A stretch of DNA of 64,000 nucleotides from Brachycybe producta. Taxonomy: Eukaryota > Arthropoda > Diplopoda > Playtdesmida > Andrognathidae. The stretch covers positions 744,001 through 808,000 of the forward strand of contig JAUPFP010000067.1 of NCBI GenBank assembly GCA_036925085.1, written 5' to 3'. The notes under the pieces were generated by a model that saw nothing but the letters and a program-made list of their open reading frames with translations, was not told where the DNA came from and did no database searches. The position numbers were made by a program, and so were the translations under genes. Positions 11,401 through 24,105 of the stretch are shown in pieces; positions within the stretch are counted from its first letter, which is position 1, and every line of letters starts with the position of its first letter.

Positions 11401-12643
11401 TTAAGTGATTGAGTTACCCTTCTAGTTTCTAAAACACTTTCAAATTTTTCTTAATTTTGCTCACATGTGCAAAATGTCCTTTCAACTCTAGATTATTCTG
11501 TCTTTCAACTACAGAATAAAGAGAAAATTAAAAGCTGTTTTAGAAACTAGAAGGGTAGCACAATTTACTTTTAAAATGAGCTTCTTATGTCAGTTTGAAA
11601 AAGAACCAACTTTATAAGCAGACAATATTTTTAATTTTTGTCTGTAAAAAGTTTATTTTGAAAGATACAAACAATGAAAATACTATTTGAAGTGATCGCG
11701 CTACCCTTCTAGTTTCTAACACGCTTTCAGTTTCTCCATTCAGTCCATATAGAAATATTTTGACAATTTAAGAAGTTTTTCTTTCATGATCAAAAAACTA
11801 TCAAACAGAAAGTGTTTTAGAAACTAGAAAGTGTTTTAGAAACTAGAAAGTATTTTAGAAACTAGAAGGGCAGCTCAATCCCTTAAGGATGTTTTCATGT
11901 TGATATATCTTTCAAAATAAACTTTTTTTACAGACAAAAATTAATAAAAATATTATCAGCTTTAAAGTTGGGTCATTTTAATTTTTTTTTATAAATTGTG
12001 TCTACAAAAAAGTTTATTTTAAAAGATAATCAACATGAAAATAATTCCTTAAATGATTGAGATACTCTTCTAGTTTCTAAAACATTAATTTCACTCTTCT
12101 GAAAGACAGAATAAAACAAGTTAGATAATTAATCAGCTGTTCATAAACCATCTAAACCACATGTTTTCAAAATGGCGCCCAAACGAAACACCATTTAAAC
12201 TGCACCTGTTAATTCCTCAACCGTTTTCTTGGCGCCACTTTCGTTAATATCCGTCACGATCACATCTGCTCCTTCTCTGTCGAATGCCACACAAACAGCA
12301 CGACCAATTCCGCTTCCACCACCTTTAAATATCCCCAAAAACACACACAAAAAAATCCCCTCATTATAATTTCAAATTTAAAAGCAAGTCTAAAAAAGTG
12401 GCATCTGGCAACACTGTCTCAATGACCTTCACCATTGACAATCAAAGTCCCATTGTTAACGTGATAGCTTATACTGTTCTATGACCTTGCCACTGTTGCC
12501 AAGATCAAACTCAAGAAAAAGTCTCAGCAAAAACATATTCAGTTCTGATTTTCAGTCTTATTTAATTGAATTAATAAATATAAATTACCTGTAACTAATG
12601 CTAATTTTCCTTTCAATATTCCACTTATTCCTTTAGAAGCCAT
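8457..12643 (-). CDS. HSD17B8: Short-chain dehydrogenase, estradiol 17-beta-dehydrogenase 8 type
   Basis: Eight coding exons: 12589-12643, 12206-12322, 10960-11150, 9730-9825, 9469-9554, 9265-9392, 8562-8636, 8457-8479. All have GT-AG borders and compatible phases, and together give 771 nt, 256 aa, the usual HSD17B8 length. The Rossmann cofactor motif T-G-G-G-S-G-I-G spans residues 18-25. D43 after strand 2 suggests NAD(H) preference. NCAG lies at 94-97. The catalytic set is N119, S149, Y162, K166 (YTASK), followed by LPGFIKTPM and a C-terminus ending EVTGGLHMGS. Family knowledge: HSD17B8 oxidises 17-beta-hydroxysteroids and, paired with CBR4, forms the mitochondrial 3-ketoacyl-ACP reductase of type II fatty acid synthesis. 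CBR4 itself is the main alternative call, but the C-terminus and FGIRCN block fit HSD17B8 better. It is unrelated to its secreted-protein neighbours. Introns carry many R1 MITEs and one R2. Confidence 0.93.
8735..9230. repeat. Two R1 MITEs in HSD17B8 intron 6
   Basis: Copies at about 8738-8955 and 9030-9228 have the AAACTAGAAGGGTA end and its complement and the inner GTTGATATCTTTCAAAATAA, mirrored. Confidence 0.75.
9960..10890. repeat. R1 MITEs and an R2 MITE in HSD17B8 intron 3
   Basis: R1 copies lie at about 9965-10135 and 10205-10360. An R2 copy at 10450-10890 carries the CCGGCGATTGTTGCAATTTC and GTGAAGCCACACTT blocks. The two ORFs here read R2 in opposite directions and are not genes. 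Confidence 0.75.
11215..12095. repeat. Three R1 MITEs in HSD17B8 intron 2
   Basis: Copies lie at about 11215-11435, 11530-11725 and 11810-12090. The third has its left end triplicated (GTTTTAGAAACTAGAAAGT repeated at 11814-11865), an early stage of the tandem growth seen at 59981-60510. Confidence 0.75.
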
Positions 12644-12834
12644 ATTTGGTTATTTTGTAGTTAATTAAGTTACAAATTGGGTCCCTAATAAACCCTATGT
12701 AATACTGACAATGCTACTAAACAAAGCAAAGGAAAATATACAACTGTACTTAATAGACAGTGTTGCCAGTCCAGCTGTCAAAATAGTACTTTTTAAAAAA
12801 GGAAATTAAAATGGTTTTTGAACGGGATATAGAC

Positions 12835-13265
12835 ATTTGCCCTAAAGACAGTTGCCCTACAGACACTTGCCCTAAAGCCAGTTGCCCTAAATCGATCCAC
12901 TTGCCCTAAAACCATTTGCCCTAAAAAGACGTTTGCCCTAAAAAGGCATTTGCCCTAAAACCATTTGCCCTAAAAAGACGTTTGCCCTAAAACCATTTGC
13001 CCTAAAAAGGCGTTTGCCCTAAAACCATTTGCCCTACAAAGACGTTTGCCCTAAAACCACTTTTTTGTTCTCAATTTTCATTCCTATCTTTTGGTGGAGT
13101 ATGTTAATTAAATCGGTTCTGTGTGCCGCAGGCGCATAAAAAACGCCAAATAAAGTAAATTTATACTACTGATTAGGGCAAATGTTCTTTTAGGACAAAT
13201 GGTTTTAGGGCAAATGGTTTTAGGGTAAATGGTTTTAGGGCAAATGGTTTTAGGGCAAATGTCCA
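12835..13265. repeat. Minisatellite of GCCCTAAAA units, in both orientations
   Basis: From about 12838 to 13056 roughly 15 units of 14-17 bp follow the pattern TTTGCCCTAAAACCA or TTTGCCCTAAAAAGACG. From about 13185 to 13262 the same unit runs inverted (TTTTAGGGCAAATGG), giving a gapped palindrome. Related short runs lie at 27510-27565 and 50965-51030. Confidence 0.85.
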
Positions 13266-13984
13266 AACTTGAACAGAACATGTTCCCAGTTGGTATAGCG
13301 TCATAATTAATGGATGTTCGAAAAAATGTTTGCTGAAACATCCGAACTATTCCTCGCCCAAACACGAACATCCTTTGATGTATACGTGACGGGCAAAAAA
13401 ACTACAACTGGTGGATCGAGGCCGAACAAAACAACGAACACATTTTGTTACAGAAAAATGTTCGGTCGAATACCGTGCATACTGTTCGCGAACAGAATTC
13501 AGTTCAATTTGTTCTGTTCTAATCTGGATTCGGCTGTAGTCGGAAGGTCCTAATTTCCTAAAGGCCCTTTTTGGCTTAATCCGGGCCTGAGTACAGGATC
13601 TTTTTAAAGCTTTGGAATACATGAAAGTTTTTCCAGTTCCACGAGCACAGCGAGCATCACTCGCTCATATGTGCTTTATTTTTGGCTTTGAAACTTTTAA
13701 AAGCCACATTAAAAATACAAATGTATTTTAGGATTAATACTTTATTAAGAAGAAAATATACAGAAATACATTTTTTCTTAATTAAGAAATTAGTACTTAA
13801 TTTCTTGGTTGTGTTGGAAGTAAACAAAATAGAACATGTCCATGCAGAAGGAAGGTCCATTGGTCAAGTGTCCTTTGTTGATTCAAGATTATTACTTTCC
13901 TCCCTGTTTTTGTGCTAATAATTACAATTATTTTAAAATTATAATTTTTTAATAAAGAAAAGCAAATGCAAGATTATTTGAGAG
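13266..13984. other. Unassigned intergenic sequence
   Basis: The 13266-13560 part has several GAACA/TGTTC words in both orientations and may be an old palindromic element. The remainder is AT-rich. ORFs on both strands lack family motifs, signal peptides or splice context. Confidence 0.35.
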
Positions 13985-14295
13985 GCTTATACCTAGTACA
14001 CACACAACTGATAATTTAAATTCATGCAATAAACGTGTTCTACAGAGCCCTGTGAAGGACAAACAAACAATACATGTCGAATTCAATTTATTCAGTTAAT
14101 AATCTGAAAATATTGAGATTAATACCTGAATATAATCTATAAACTATTGACAAAATATTGATTTAGTATATCAATTTAAAATATTAATAATAAAGTCAAT
14201 TTTTATTTGGTGTTCATGTCCTTAACTGGATTCCGTATAATTCACATAAACACATTTAATTTGAATTCATTTAACTCATGTGTGATTACTAGGTA
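13985..14295 (+). repeat. MITE family R4 copy
   Basis: Same orientation as 725-1022 and 19975-20300. It contains CAGAGCCCTGTGAAGGACAA and CTTAACTGGATTCCGTATAA. Confidence 0.8.
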
Positions 14296-14324
14296 TTAGA
14301 AGTCGAGGAGAATAAGTTACATTT

Positions 14325-14850
14325 TTACAAAAATATTAGTAAGATGGCCGAAGTAGCTATTATGTTCCATTGGAGGTCTCTTTCCCAACCCGTTGTTTTA
14401 AGTAAATTTATATTTTTCAAGCGAACGTTTTTCAGGAGAAATATTACGAAAAAATTCAAAGTGTTTTAGAAACTAGAATAGTTGTTGATAATGCTAAAAG
14501 TTTTTTCAATGATGATATCTTTCAAAATAAACTTTTTATGACAGTTTGAAAAAAAAAAAAGGTCGAAAATAGTTTTTCATGAAATTTCAATGGAAAACCC
14601 ACTCAAAACGGGTCATTTTTCAAACTGAACTATAAAATTGTTTATTTTTTAAGATATTGCCATGAAAAAACTTTTAAACATAACCTTTTACCATTCTAGT
14701 TTCGCAATGTTGTTTCTAAAAAAAACGTTCGCTTGACCTTTTTGCCTCCAAACTTTTCAACAAAAAAAAACGTCTACGGAGCTTAGCATTGGCAACTACA
14801 GTGGCGCCTTCTGGAGGAACAAAAACAAAATAAATATCTATTCAGACATC
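14325..14850. repeat. MITE family R5 copy
   Basis: A palindrome of about 520 bp. Copies here, at 18600-19145, 29520-29965, 36650-37175 and 49060-49450 share CATAATAGC-type ends, AAAACGTTCGCTTGA, and mirrored CAAAACTAGAATGGTAAA arms. The outer end AAGGTGGCTGAATAGATATT is present in the fuller copies. Confidence 0.75.
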
Positions 14851-14947
14851 ATAATTATGACATTTTGTCGATAAAGAAATGACGAATTTGGTTGGAAAAT
14901 AAGAAAAATAAATGAAAAAAGCTGCTCATTGAGCTGCTTTATAACAC

Positions 14948-15155
14948 AGGTGTCACAGGCATCTGTAGACAGCTTCAGAATTTATTTGGCTCCGCCCCTT
15001 TTATGAGCGTCATCAATTTCTAATCGGTTTGTTACTGAGTCTGATGTCACACACTCCGCCCTTTTTATTTCTAATTGGTTGAAATTTGGTCTGACGCTCA
15101 TAAAAGGGGCGGAGGCAAAGAAATTCTGAAGCTGTCTACAGATGCCTGTCTTTAT
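14948..15155. repeat. MITE family R3, diverged copy
   Basis: A palindrome with arms containing CAGGCATCTGTAGACAGCTT and GGCTCCGCCCCTTTTATGAG. R3 copies or relatives lie at 26285-26480, 26540-26740, 28310-28450, 55575-55790, 56040-56155 (half), 60940-61150 and 63770-63975. Confidence 0.75.
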
Positions 15156-15270
15156 AACTACTTTTAACAATTTTCCTATCTATGGAATCGATCTCTCTGA
15201 ACTTTGAACTCCATTTAGTCAGAATATATATTACTTTTGTCACTCATATTCTCCTTGGCTTTCTAAGCCC

Positions 15271-15291
15271 CTCCCATATATATATATATAC

Positions 15292-15335
<44 letters not shown>
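15271..15335. repeat. TA/CATA microsatellite, left flank of the Tc1-like insertion
   Basis: Runs of TATATA with a few CATA interruptions, directly abutting the element at 15336. ORFs predicted from it are artefacts of the repeat. Confidence 0.9.
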
Positions 15336-17062
<1,727 letters not shown>

Positions 17063-17112
17063 TATATAACATTAATAAAATTCATAAATTAATTAACAAA
17101 CACAAATCAGAC

Positions 17113-17337
17113 TAGCGTTTGCCCATTAGAATTAGCAGAACGCATGCGTAATGCCATCTTATCGTTTTATATAGGAAAACTAACCTAACCAAACCTATAG
17201 TGAACGTCTCATCGGCAGTTTCCATTGGTGGTCAATAGATGGCGCTGCTAACGCAAATCTGCAATTACTTTTCCATATAAAACGATAAGATGGTAATGCG
17301 CATGCGCTCTGCTAATTCTAATGGGCAAACGCTAGTA
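17113..17337. repeat. MITE with about 70-bp terminal inverted repeats and TA duplication (mariner type)
   Basis: The left end GCGTTTGCCCATTAGAATTA and its exact complement at the right are each bordered by TA. Arms run through GATAAGATGG and AAAACGATAAG, and the centre has GGTCAATAGATGGCGCTGC. It sits just past the stop codon of SP1, in its presumed 3'UTR or flank. Confidence 0.8.
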
Positions 17338-17341
17338 CTAA

Positions 17342-20300
17342 TCAGTTCAAATTTATCATTAATAATAAAATATTCTTACAGTGGTGAGCTTTTTTTGCCG
17401 GTTTTTCCGATTCAGATTCTAAATAATTATAAATTATACAAAATTATGTTAACATCAAACTTAATAAAAAGCGGTCATTTCACACAATTACAACAACAAC
17501 AAAAATGTTCTAGAAACTAGAAGGGTAGCCCAATCATTTAAAATTCGGGATGGGGACATTAGAATCATCGAATCCCGCGAATCTTGAAAAAATATTCGAG
17601 ATTCGAAAACTCGAATCTTCACGCTTTCTTTCGAATCCTAACCTTAAAAAAAATTTTGTTAAAAACTTTGGTAAAATTAGTTTTAACTCCATTGACGTCA
17701 AATAGAAGCGGTTCACTAATAAAAAAAAAACCGGCGATTGTTGCAATTTCGGTGGTCAGACCCGGATCACCAATGTGATCACCTTGTGGCGACCCTGAGT
17801 GCCACACGTTTTCAATTTATTATTAATAATTTAATATTTAATATTTATTCGTATATTTCTTAATGAATAATATACGATTCTCATATAAAGGATTCGAGGG
17901 ATTCCAGAACCGTTTCGAATTCGAGAAAATGTAGGATTCGTCCCACCTTTATTCAAAAGTATAAATGTAATTGATAAGATTTTTTATGCGAGTTTGAAAT
18001 GACATATTTTTTGTCTATTGAAAAAAGTTTATTTTAAAAGATATATCAACATAAAAATACGCTTTAAGTGATTGAGCTACCCTTCTAGTTTTTAAAACAC
18101 ATTCAAATTTCTCTTAATTTTGCTTCAGAGAGACAGAATCATCAAGAGTTCAAGGTCCGTTTACACTTCAAAACCCACCTTGAGATGATGATTCTGTCTT
18201 ATTAAGAGAAACTATAGAAAGTGTTATAGAAACTAGAAGGGTAGTTCAATCACTTAAGGGTATTTTCATCTTTCAAATTTCGCTTTTTTTATGGACAAAA
18301 ATGAACAAATATCGTCTTCTTAAAGTTGTGTTAATTTTCAAAATGACGATAAAAACGCTCATTTTGAATGATGAATACATCGTGAAAATACATCCTTAAG
18401 TGATTGAGCTACCCTTCTAGTTTCTAAAACATTTTCTATAGTTTCTCTTGTTCATTTTGCACAAGGTATTTTAATAAGATTGTTATTGAAAACAATACCG
18501 GTAATCATTGTTACCCACCTTCTTCCTCTACATATGCACCAGCTATAAAAATGAAAACAAAAGATCTTAATTATCATTAAATACATAATCAAATGAAGAT
18601 TAAGGTGGCTGAATAGACATTTATTTTACTTTTGTTTTTTTTTCCGAAAAGCGCCACTGTAGTGGCTAACGCTATATGCTCCATAAAAGTTGGACACAAA
18701 AACGTCAAGTGAACAATTTTTTTTTAGAAACGACATTATGGAAAGAATTCAAATTGTTTTCAAAACTAGAATGGTAAAAGATTATTATATTCATGACAAT
18801 ATCTTAAAAAAAAAAAAACAATTTTATAGTTTCAGTTTGAAAAATGACCCGTTTTGTGGGAGTTTTCCATTGAAATTTTATGAAATTTCGCATATGTTTC
18901 AAACTGTCATAAAAAGTTTATTTTGAAAGATATCATCATGAAAAATTTTTTTAACATTATCAGTCCAACTATTCTAGTTTCTAAAACACTTTGAATTTTT
19001 TCAGTAATGTTTCTCCTAAAAAAAATGTTTGCTTTGAAAATAAAAAAAATTCTTAAAACCGCCACCCACTCGGTGGAAGAGATCATCGTATGAAACATAT
19101 AATAGCCACTCCAGTGGCGCCATCAACAGGGACGGAAACAAAATAAATATATACAAAGCCATCTTAAAAAAATTGCTAATAAATATATTACCCATTTCAT
19201 TCTTCAAACTTTCTTTTCTTTGTATGCCGCCAGTAAGAGTATGTCGTCCAACCTGTTTAACTATTTGAGAAATATTTTTCATATTTAAAGTTGTCCAATT
19301 TTGATGGTTCAAAGTGCAATGTGCACTTTAAATATTATGTTCATCTAGTGATAGAATGACAAAAATTTGGTAAGTGTTTTTCTATTTTTAAAAAGTATTT
19401 TAATATCGCGAATTTCTAACTCTTTAATGTTAAAACTCCATTGAGTACGCGCTCGTAAGAAAACATCCATTAAAATGCTTGTAAAAATACGTAAAAATAA
19501 TTTTAAAAAACCAGAAAAAAATCAGCACGTGCGCCAATGTGTTGGCTTCACTGTGGTTTAATTGTGTTTTTTTTTAAATTATTTTTATCAACATTTTAAT
19601 GGATGTATTTCAATGGAGTTTAACGTAAGAGTTAAAAATTCGCGATTTTGAAATACTTTTTAAAAATAGAAGCGCACTTTCCAATTTTTTGTCATTCTAT
19701 CACTCGATCAGCATATATTTAAAGTGCACATCGCACTTTGAAGTTTTGAACCATCAAAATTGGACAACTTTAAATACGAAAAGTAAACTTAAATAATTTA
19801 AAAACTTTTTTAAAAACTAATGTTTTTTTCTTCTTTAACATGGGGGTCTATGGGCTCAATAGAAAAACGATGGTAGCGCTCTTTGTAGAGATTCTTCGAA
19901 GTAATTTTGTAATGTACAGCCTCTTAATTGAAAACTGGGCTGAGTTAACCAGTGAGATGAGTGAAACCACTGGCCTTAGAATACCTAGTACACACCTGAT
20001 AATTTAAATAAACGTACTACTTAAATAAACGTGTTCTACAGAGCCCCGTGAAGGACAAACAAACAATATGTCGAATTCAATTTATTCAGTTAATAATCTG
20101 AAAATATTGAGTTAATTAACTTAAATATAATTTATATAAACTATTGACATTAAAATATTGATTTAGTATTTCAATTTAAAATATTAATAATAAAGTCAAT
20201 TTTTATTTGGTTCATATGTCCTTAACTGGATTCCGTATAAATCACCTAAACACATTTAAATTTGAATTCATTTAACTCATGTGTGTACAAGGTATTATAG

Positions 20301-20651
20301 GATTCATGGTTAAAATGCAATTTTTCCTGTGACATTCACAACTTTTCATCTAATAAATACTAAATATGAGCATAATTAAATCTAAAATAATATAATATAA
20401 TTTGAATATTATATTTTATAATAAAACAAATTGTGGCCAAAAAACTTAAAAAAAAGGTCCATAAAGAAAAAAGGGGCGACTTTCCAATAGGCAATTAGTT
20501 CACCCTTTATAGGGCCTATACCTGGGCCTCCACCGAGGTTCATTTTCTTCTGTCCTGTGGAACAATTGACATCGTCAATATTTTCCAACAAAATAACAGC
20601 CAAAACAACCATCAAAAACGTTCCACTAATTAGTCCAAAATGAGCGGCCAT
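17342..20651 (-). CDS. SP1: secreted mini-exon protein, family member
   Basis: Proposed coding exons: 20522-20651 (signal peptide), 19192-19260, 18519-18542 (24 nt) and 17342-17418, all joined in phase 1, 300 nt, 99 aa. Exon 1 starts MAAHFGLISG, has a hydrophobic core and an ENIDDVNC end, matching SP2 to SP5. Later exons are Lys/Glu-rich (KESLKNEM; AYVEEE; SESEKPAKKAHH). The last exon has two readings: splice at 17380 (T|GTAAGA) or run on to TGA at 17342-17344, ending LLLMINLN. I prefer the second because no further exon was found downstream. Upstream it has the family promoter (21356-21412), a 5'UTR exon ending 21264 and a 5'UTR intron to 20663. The acceptor of exon 2 (CAAATAG) is weak. Function is unknown; it is presumably secreted. 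Introns hold R1, R2, R5, R7 and R4 repeats. Confidence 0.62.
17505..19145. repeat. R2, R1 and R5 MITEs in SP1 introns
   Basis: R2 at 17548-17945 (preceded by an R1 end at 17507-17535), R1 material at about 17985-18100 and 18195-18440, and R5 at about 18600-19145 with the outer end AAGGTGGCTGAATAGACATT. Confidence 0.75.
19300..19970. repeat. MITE family R7 copy
   Basis: A long palindrome of about 650-750 bp with mirrored blocks AAAGTTGTCCAATTTTGATG, CACTTTAAATAT and GATAGAATGACAAAAA. The outer end reads GAGCGCTACCATCGTTTTTC. Other copies: 37530-38290 and 53875-54520, both in 5'UTR introns of SP genes. Confidence 0.8.
19975..20300 (+). repeat. MITE family R4 copy
   Basis: It contains CAGAGCCCCGTGAAGGACAA and ends ATGTGTGTACAAGGTATTA. 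Confidence 0.8.
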
Positions 20652-20819
20652 ATTGAAAATATCTACAAAAAGAAATAGAGAAAAAGAAAAACATTAAAAT
20701 TAGACATTAAAATATTTTACAACCTTTCTTAATTTGCTTAAAATTAAACTTAAAATATGTTTTGGTTTCTATAGGTGATTTTCAAACTCTGATTTTCAAA
20801 CTGCGTTTCAAAGAAGCAA

Positions 20820-21215
20820 CACAAATGAGGAAACTGAAAAGGTCTTAGAAACTAGAACGGTAGCCTGAACAGAGTTAAGATGGTCCGTTTTTCACAAGAG
20901 AAAAATTAAGAAAACTAGAAAAAGCGTTTTAGAAACTAGAAAAAGCGTTTTAGAAACTAGAAGGATAACTCAATCAGTTAAGGATATTCTTACGTTGGAC
21001 ATCTTTCAAAATAAACTTTTCATTGCAAGCCCCTTTGAAAATGACACAGCTTTAAGCAGAGGACATTTTTTTAAAAAATCCGTCCATAAAAAAAGTTTAT
21101 TTTGAAAGATAGACATGAAAATACCCTTTTACGTGATTGAGCTACCCTTCTAGTTTCTAAAACATTAATTTTGCTCTTCTGAAAGCCAGATGCTTTGTCT
21201 GTTTTTTTTAAACAT
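20820..21215. repeat. R1 MITE in the SP1 5'UTR intron
   Basis: The left end is duplicated (AAAGCGTTTTAGAAACTAGA twice, 20925-20960). The element closes with GAGCTACCCTTCTAGTTTCT near 21138. Confidence 0.75.
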
Positions 21216-21263
21216 TTTTTTGGAAAACTAGAAAATAAAAATTCCCGTTCCTAAAATGCTTAC

Positions 21264-21420
21264 CAGTTAACGTAGAACAGTAGAATGTTAAGCCGTGAAA
21301 GACGTGTTCGTATGTGTGGGATATCCCGTTGTGGGATGATTCCAGTTACTCTGGGTTTATATGCCGAATTTTGTTGCACTTCCTCCATTCAGTATTCATC
21401 CTAAAGACCAATCAGGATTT
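21264..21420 (-). promoter_or_regulatory. SP1 promoter and 5'UTR exon
   Basis: On the minus strand an ATTGG (inverted CCAAT, 21408-21412) is followed about 50 nt later by ATATAAA (21356-21362), then a leader ending in TTAACTG|GTAAGC at 21264. The sequence from about 21255 to 21655 closely matches 30395-30770, the SP2 promoter, including a shared TGACGTCA further upstream (about 21612). Confidence 0.7.
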
Positions 21421-21659
21421 AACACGAAACCTTAATTCACCATGGTATTAACATTATAATAATATAATATTAATTTTAAATTGAAATATTTAAAATTAAT
21501 GGTACTTTACCAGGTGCAAAGTGAAATATATTCAATTGTTGAAAATTTTGCAAAGATTTTTCCCAATCTCTGAACGTCACGCTTTCCATATCTGGTATAC
21601 CCACGTAGAATGACGTCAATTCTGTTCATTTCAAAAGAAATACAGATGTTATAAGCCTA

Positions 21660-22480
21660 TACTACATTTGTATCACAGGCAGGAACCGTTTTTAGGGGCG
21701 TGCGAGGCGTGCAGCCGCACGAGGCGCCGTCTTTGCTCATTTTTTTTGGCGCCCTCCAAAAAAAATGAGCAAAATATTTTTTGGAAATTTTTGAAACTTT
21801 ATTTAAATTTTATAAATTCAATACCTGATAGCCTGATAGGAGTAAAAAGTAAAAGTCAGCTTATATACAAGAGTAGGTCAAGATACTAATGTTGAAAATG
21901 AACGCGGTTTTTTTTTTCTTAATGTTTTTTTTTATAAAATAAAAAGCGTTTTATATAAAAAAAACCGTTTTATATATAAAAAAATATGTTTTTTTTGTTT
22001 GCTTTTTTAATTTTTCTTGTTTTCCATTTCCCAACCCTACTAAGTGTTGAAAATGAACGTGTTTTTTACTATTACGATTTTTTTAAGTTTTTATTTAAAA
22101 AAAATGTTTTTGAGATAGTGAAGGTAATTAAAATGACTTAATTCACGAATCTCACATAATTTATATTCTTAATTCATTAATTTGCATTTCACTGCTAATT
22201 GTATTTGTATTTTTTCGAATAGTTCTGTTATTATTACATGTAGATTTTGACAATGCAAACACCGAGTGCCCCATGAACGTTTGAAGCAACTACGAGGCCC
22301 ACAAGTCACCAATGACGTCATGAAGTCACCGCCTCCCCCATGGCAGCCTTCTGCACAATTACAAATGACAGGCAATTAGAAATTGGGACAAACAGAAGTT
22401 CTTGTTTGTACAGCGTTATAGACAGACAGACTTTAGGGTTAGTATATATGTATATACAGTGTATATATAATATATAATAT
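21660..22480. other. Intergenic DNA with a hAT-like end near 21690-21775
   Basis: GGGGCGTGCGAGGCG followed by GAGGCGCC and GGCGCCCTCC resembles decayed hAT-type ends. The rest is AT-rich. A minus-strand ORF at 22169-22375 has a fair acceptor (TTGTGCAG near 22360) but lies beyond the SP2 3'UTR and has no match to family modules, so it is not called. Confidence 0.35.
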
Positions 22481-22489
22481 ACTAGTGGG

Positions 22490-23850
22490 GTAACCTGTCA
22501 TAAATGACGGGAGCAAAATTCACACGCAATTGTGCCCAACATTAGAATTTCTATTCCTCCGCCCTTTTATGACGTCAGACCAAGTAACAAACCCAATTAG
22601 AAATTGATGACGTTCATAAAAGGGCTGAGCAAAAGAAATTCTAATGCTGGGCACAATTGCCTGTGATAAACTGTAGTTTAATTTTGCTACTCTTATCCCC
22701 TCCCTTTTTTATATTTGAAAGAGAAAATGAGCTTTTCATTTTCTCTGGTGTGCGCATGCACGTCGTTTGTTCCTTTTGTAACGTCCCGCCGGACCGTCAC
22801 AATAACCCGGTAAATGAAAACGCCCACGAAACGCACCGACGTAAAAGCTTACCGTCAACCGACTCCTCACAGGGACGGGACCGTACCCGCAGCCGCCTCT
22901 CCCACGGTGTTCCTGGAGATGTGTCGGCTCATTGGAGCCACCCCCGATGGACACGGACGAAAACCACGCCACCACGCGGAGAATATCGCGGTAGAACAAC
23001 GGTTCTACCGCGAGCCGACACAGGTACCGGCCGAAACAAGTCGGTGAAGACGGTGGTGTTGACCCCAACCCGGACAACCCACCCTCCGCGGTACTCCCCA
23101 AAGAAATACACACGACACAAAGCAAGTGATGAATTAAGTGTTTTAATTATACACTTACGATGTATGATGCAGTGATGGTTATATACAAATAAGGGCTGGT
23201 CCGATTGACCAGCCCAAAGGCACTTTACACAAAGGCACAAGGCCAAAAGGCAAACCAAAGATGAAACAAAAGAGCTGGACAGTGGAGGTCTACTTGACCT
23301 CCACCCACAGGTCTAGTCACACTCAAAGCCTACAACCCACTGCCCAGATCCTGTGGTTGACTAGGCCACAGGAAACCTCCAGGCAACTCCACATGGAGGG
23401 GACAGAGGTCACATCTGACCTCTCACCCATAGACTTCATGGTGAGAGGTCTGCTGGCACCAAAATGGCGTCCGTTATAACAGCCTACTGTAGCTGTAGCA
23501 GACCACCATAGGGAAATTCGTCTGCTCAATCAAAATTTAAAATTGAGCAGACCAGGTTGCCACACTCTTTTTACACCTTTCATTTCAATTTCAGTCACCC
23601 CCTCCCACTTTTCCCCCTCCACGTTTCTCTCTCTCCCCCTTCTACACTTTCCAACCTTTTCTCCTCTCCAATTTAATATCATGGGGTTCGTAGATGGGGA
23701 GTGTGCAACATATAGTTGACCTTGAGAAAAAAGCGATTCATTTATTCATTTAAATTTATATAAATTCCGACGTGCTTCAAGGTTTTTGTCCTTGTTTGTA
23801 AAGCGTTACTGACGGAAAGAAGGGTAGACGGGGCTTAATATATATAATAG
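22490..23850 (-). repeat. Repeat R13 copy, inverted, split by an inserted candidate LTR
   Basis: Ends match 7470-8045 and 32830-33306 inverted: ACTAGTGGGGTAACCTGTCA at the left and CCTTGTTTGTAAAGCGTTAC at the right. The R13 sequence is continuous on either side of 22786-23567, inside the TTTGTTC...TTTTACACC block. Confidence 0.75.
22786..23567 (-). mobile_element. Candidate solo LTR nested in R13
   Basis: A sharp GC-rich insertion of about 780 bp starting TGTAACGTCCCGCC and ending GGTTGCCACA, giving TG...CA ends. On the minus strand TATATAAC near 23180-23190 could be a promoter. No internal retrotransposon genes are present, and the target duplication is imperfect (CCTTT against CTCTT). An unrelated DNA insertion is the alternative. 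Confidence 0.45.
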
Positions 23851-24054
23851 ATGTAGATAAGGTAATAACTCTTCTAGTTTTGAAAACACTTTCAAGTTTA
23901 TTTTGAGGTTTAATAATTCTCCAATGGTTCTTAAAATTAACAATATTCTAATTGTTTGGAATTTATTAAAACCAGTTTAAAAATTCGATTTTTTTGTTTG
24001 TCAATTTCTTTTCTAAAAACCAAAACATAAAATTGACATTTTTTTAGTGCAGTC

Positions 24055-24105
24055 CGTCAGAGAAGTTCAAGTGGTCAAGTGGTCAGTCCAAAAACATCGT
24101 GTAGA
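24055..24105 (-). promoter_or_regulatory. SP2 3'UTR block shared with other SP genes
   Basis: Right after the stop, the minus strand reads CACGATGTT, then GGACTGACCACTTGACCACT. Similar blocks follow SP6 (57689-57745), SP4 (39688-39774, 41749-41838), SP3 (34132-34166) and SP5 (48567-48604). Function is unknown. Confidence 0.5.

Noticed and set aside
12835-13265. CRISPR array or interstitial telomere
   Set aside because: Units are 14-17 bp in direct tandem without spacers, in an animal genome; the TTAGGG-like word is part of a longer unit.
22169-22375. Cys-containing minus-strand ORF with good acceptor as an SP2 terminal exon
   Set aside because: The exon at 24106-24143 already gives an in-phase stop followed by the conserved 3'UTR block.
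22657-23258. GC-rich ORFs of up to 172 aa
   Set aside because: They span the border of R13 and an inserted candidate LTR; frames are open on both strands only because of GC content.
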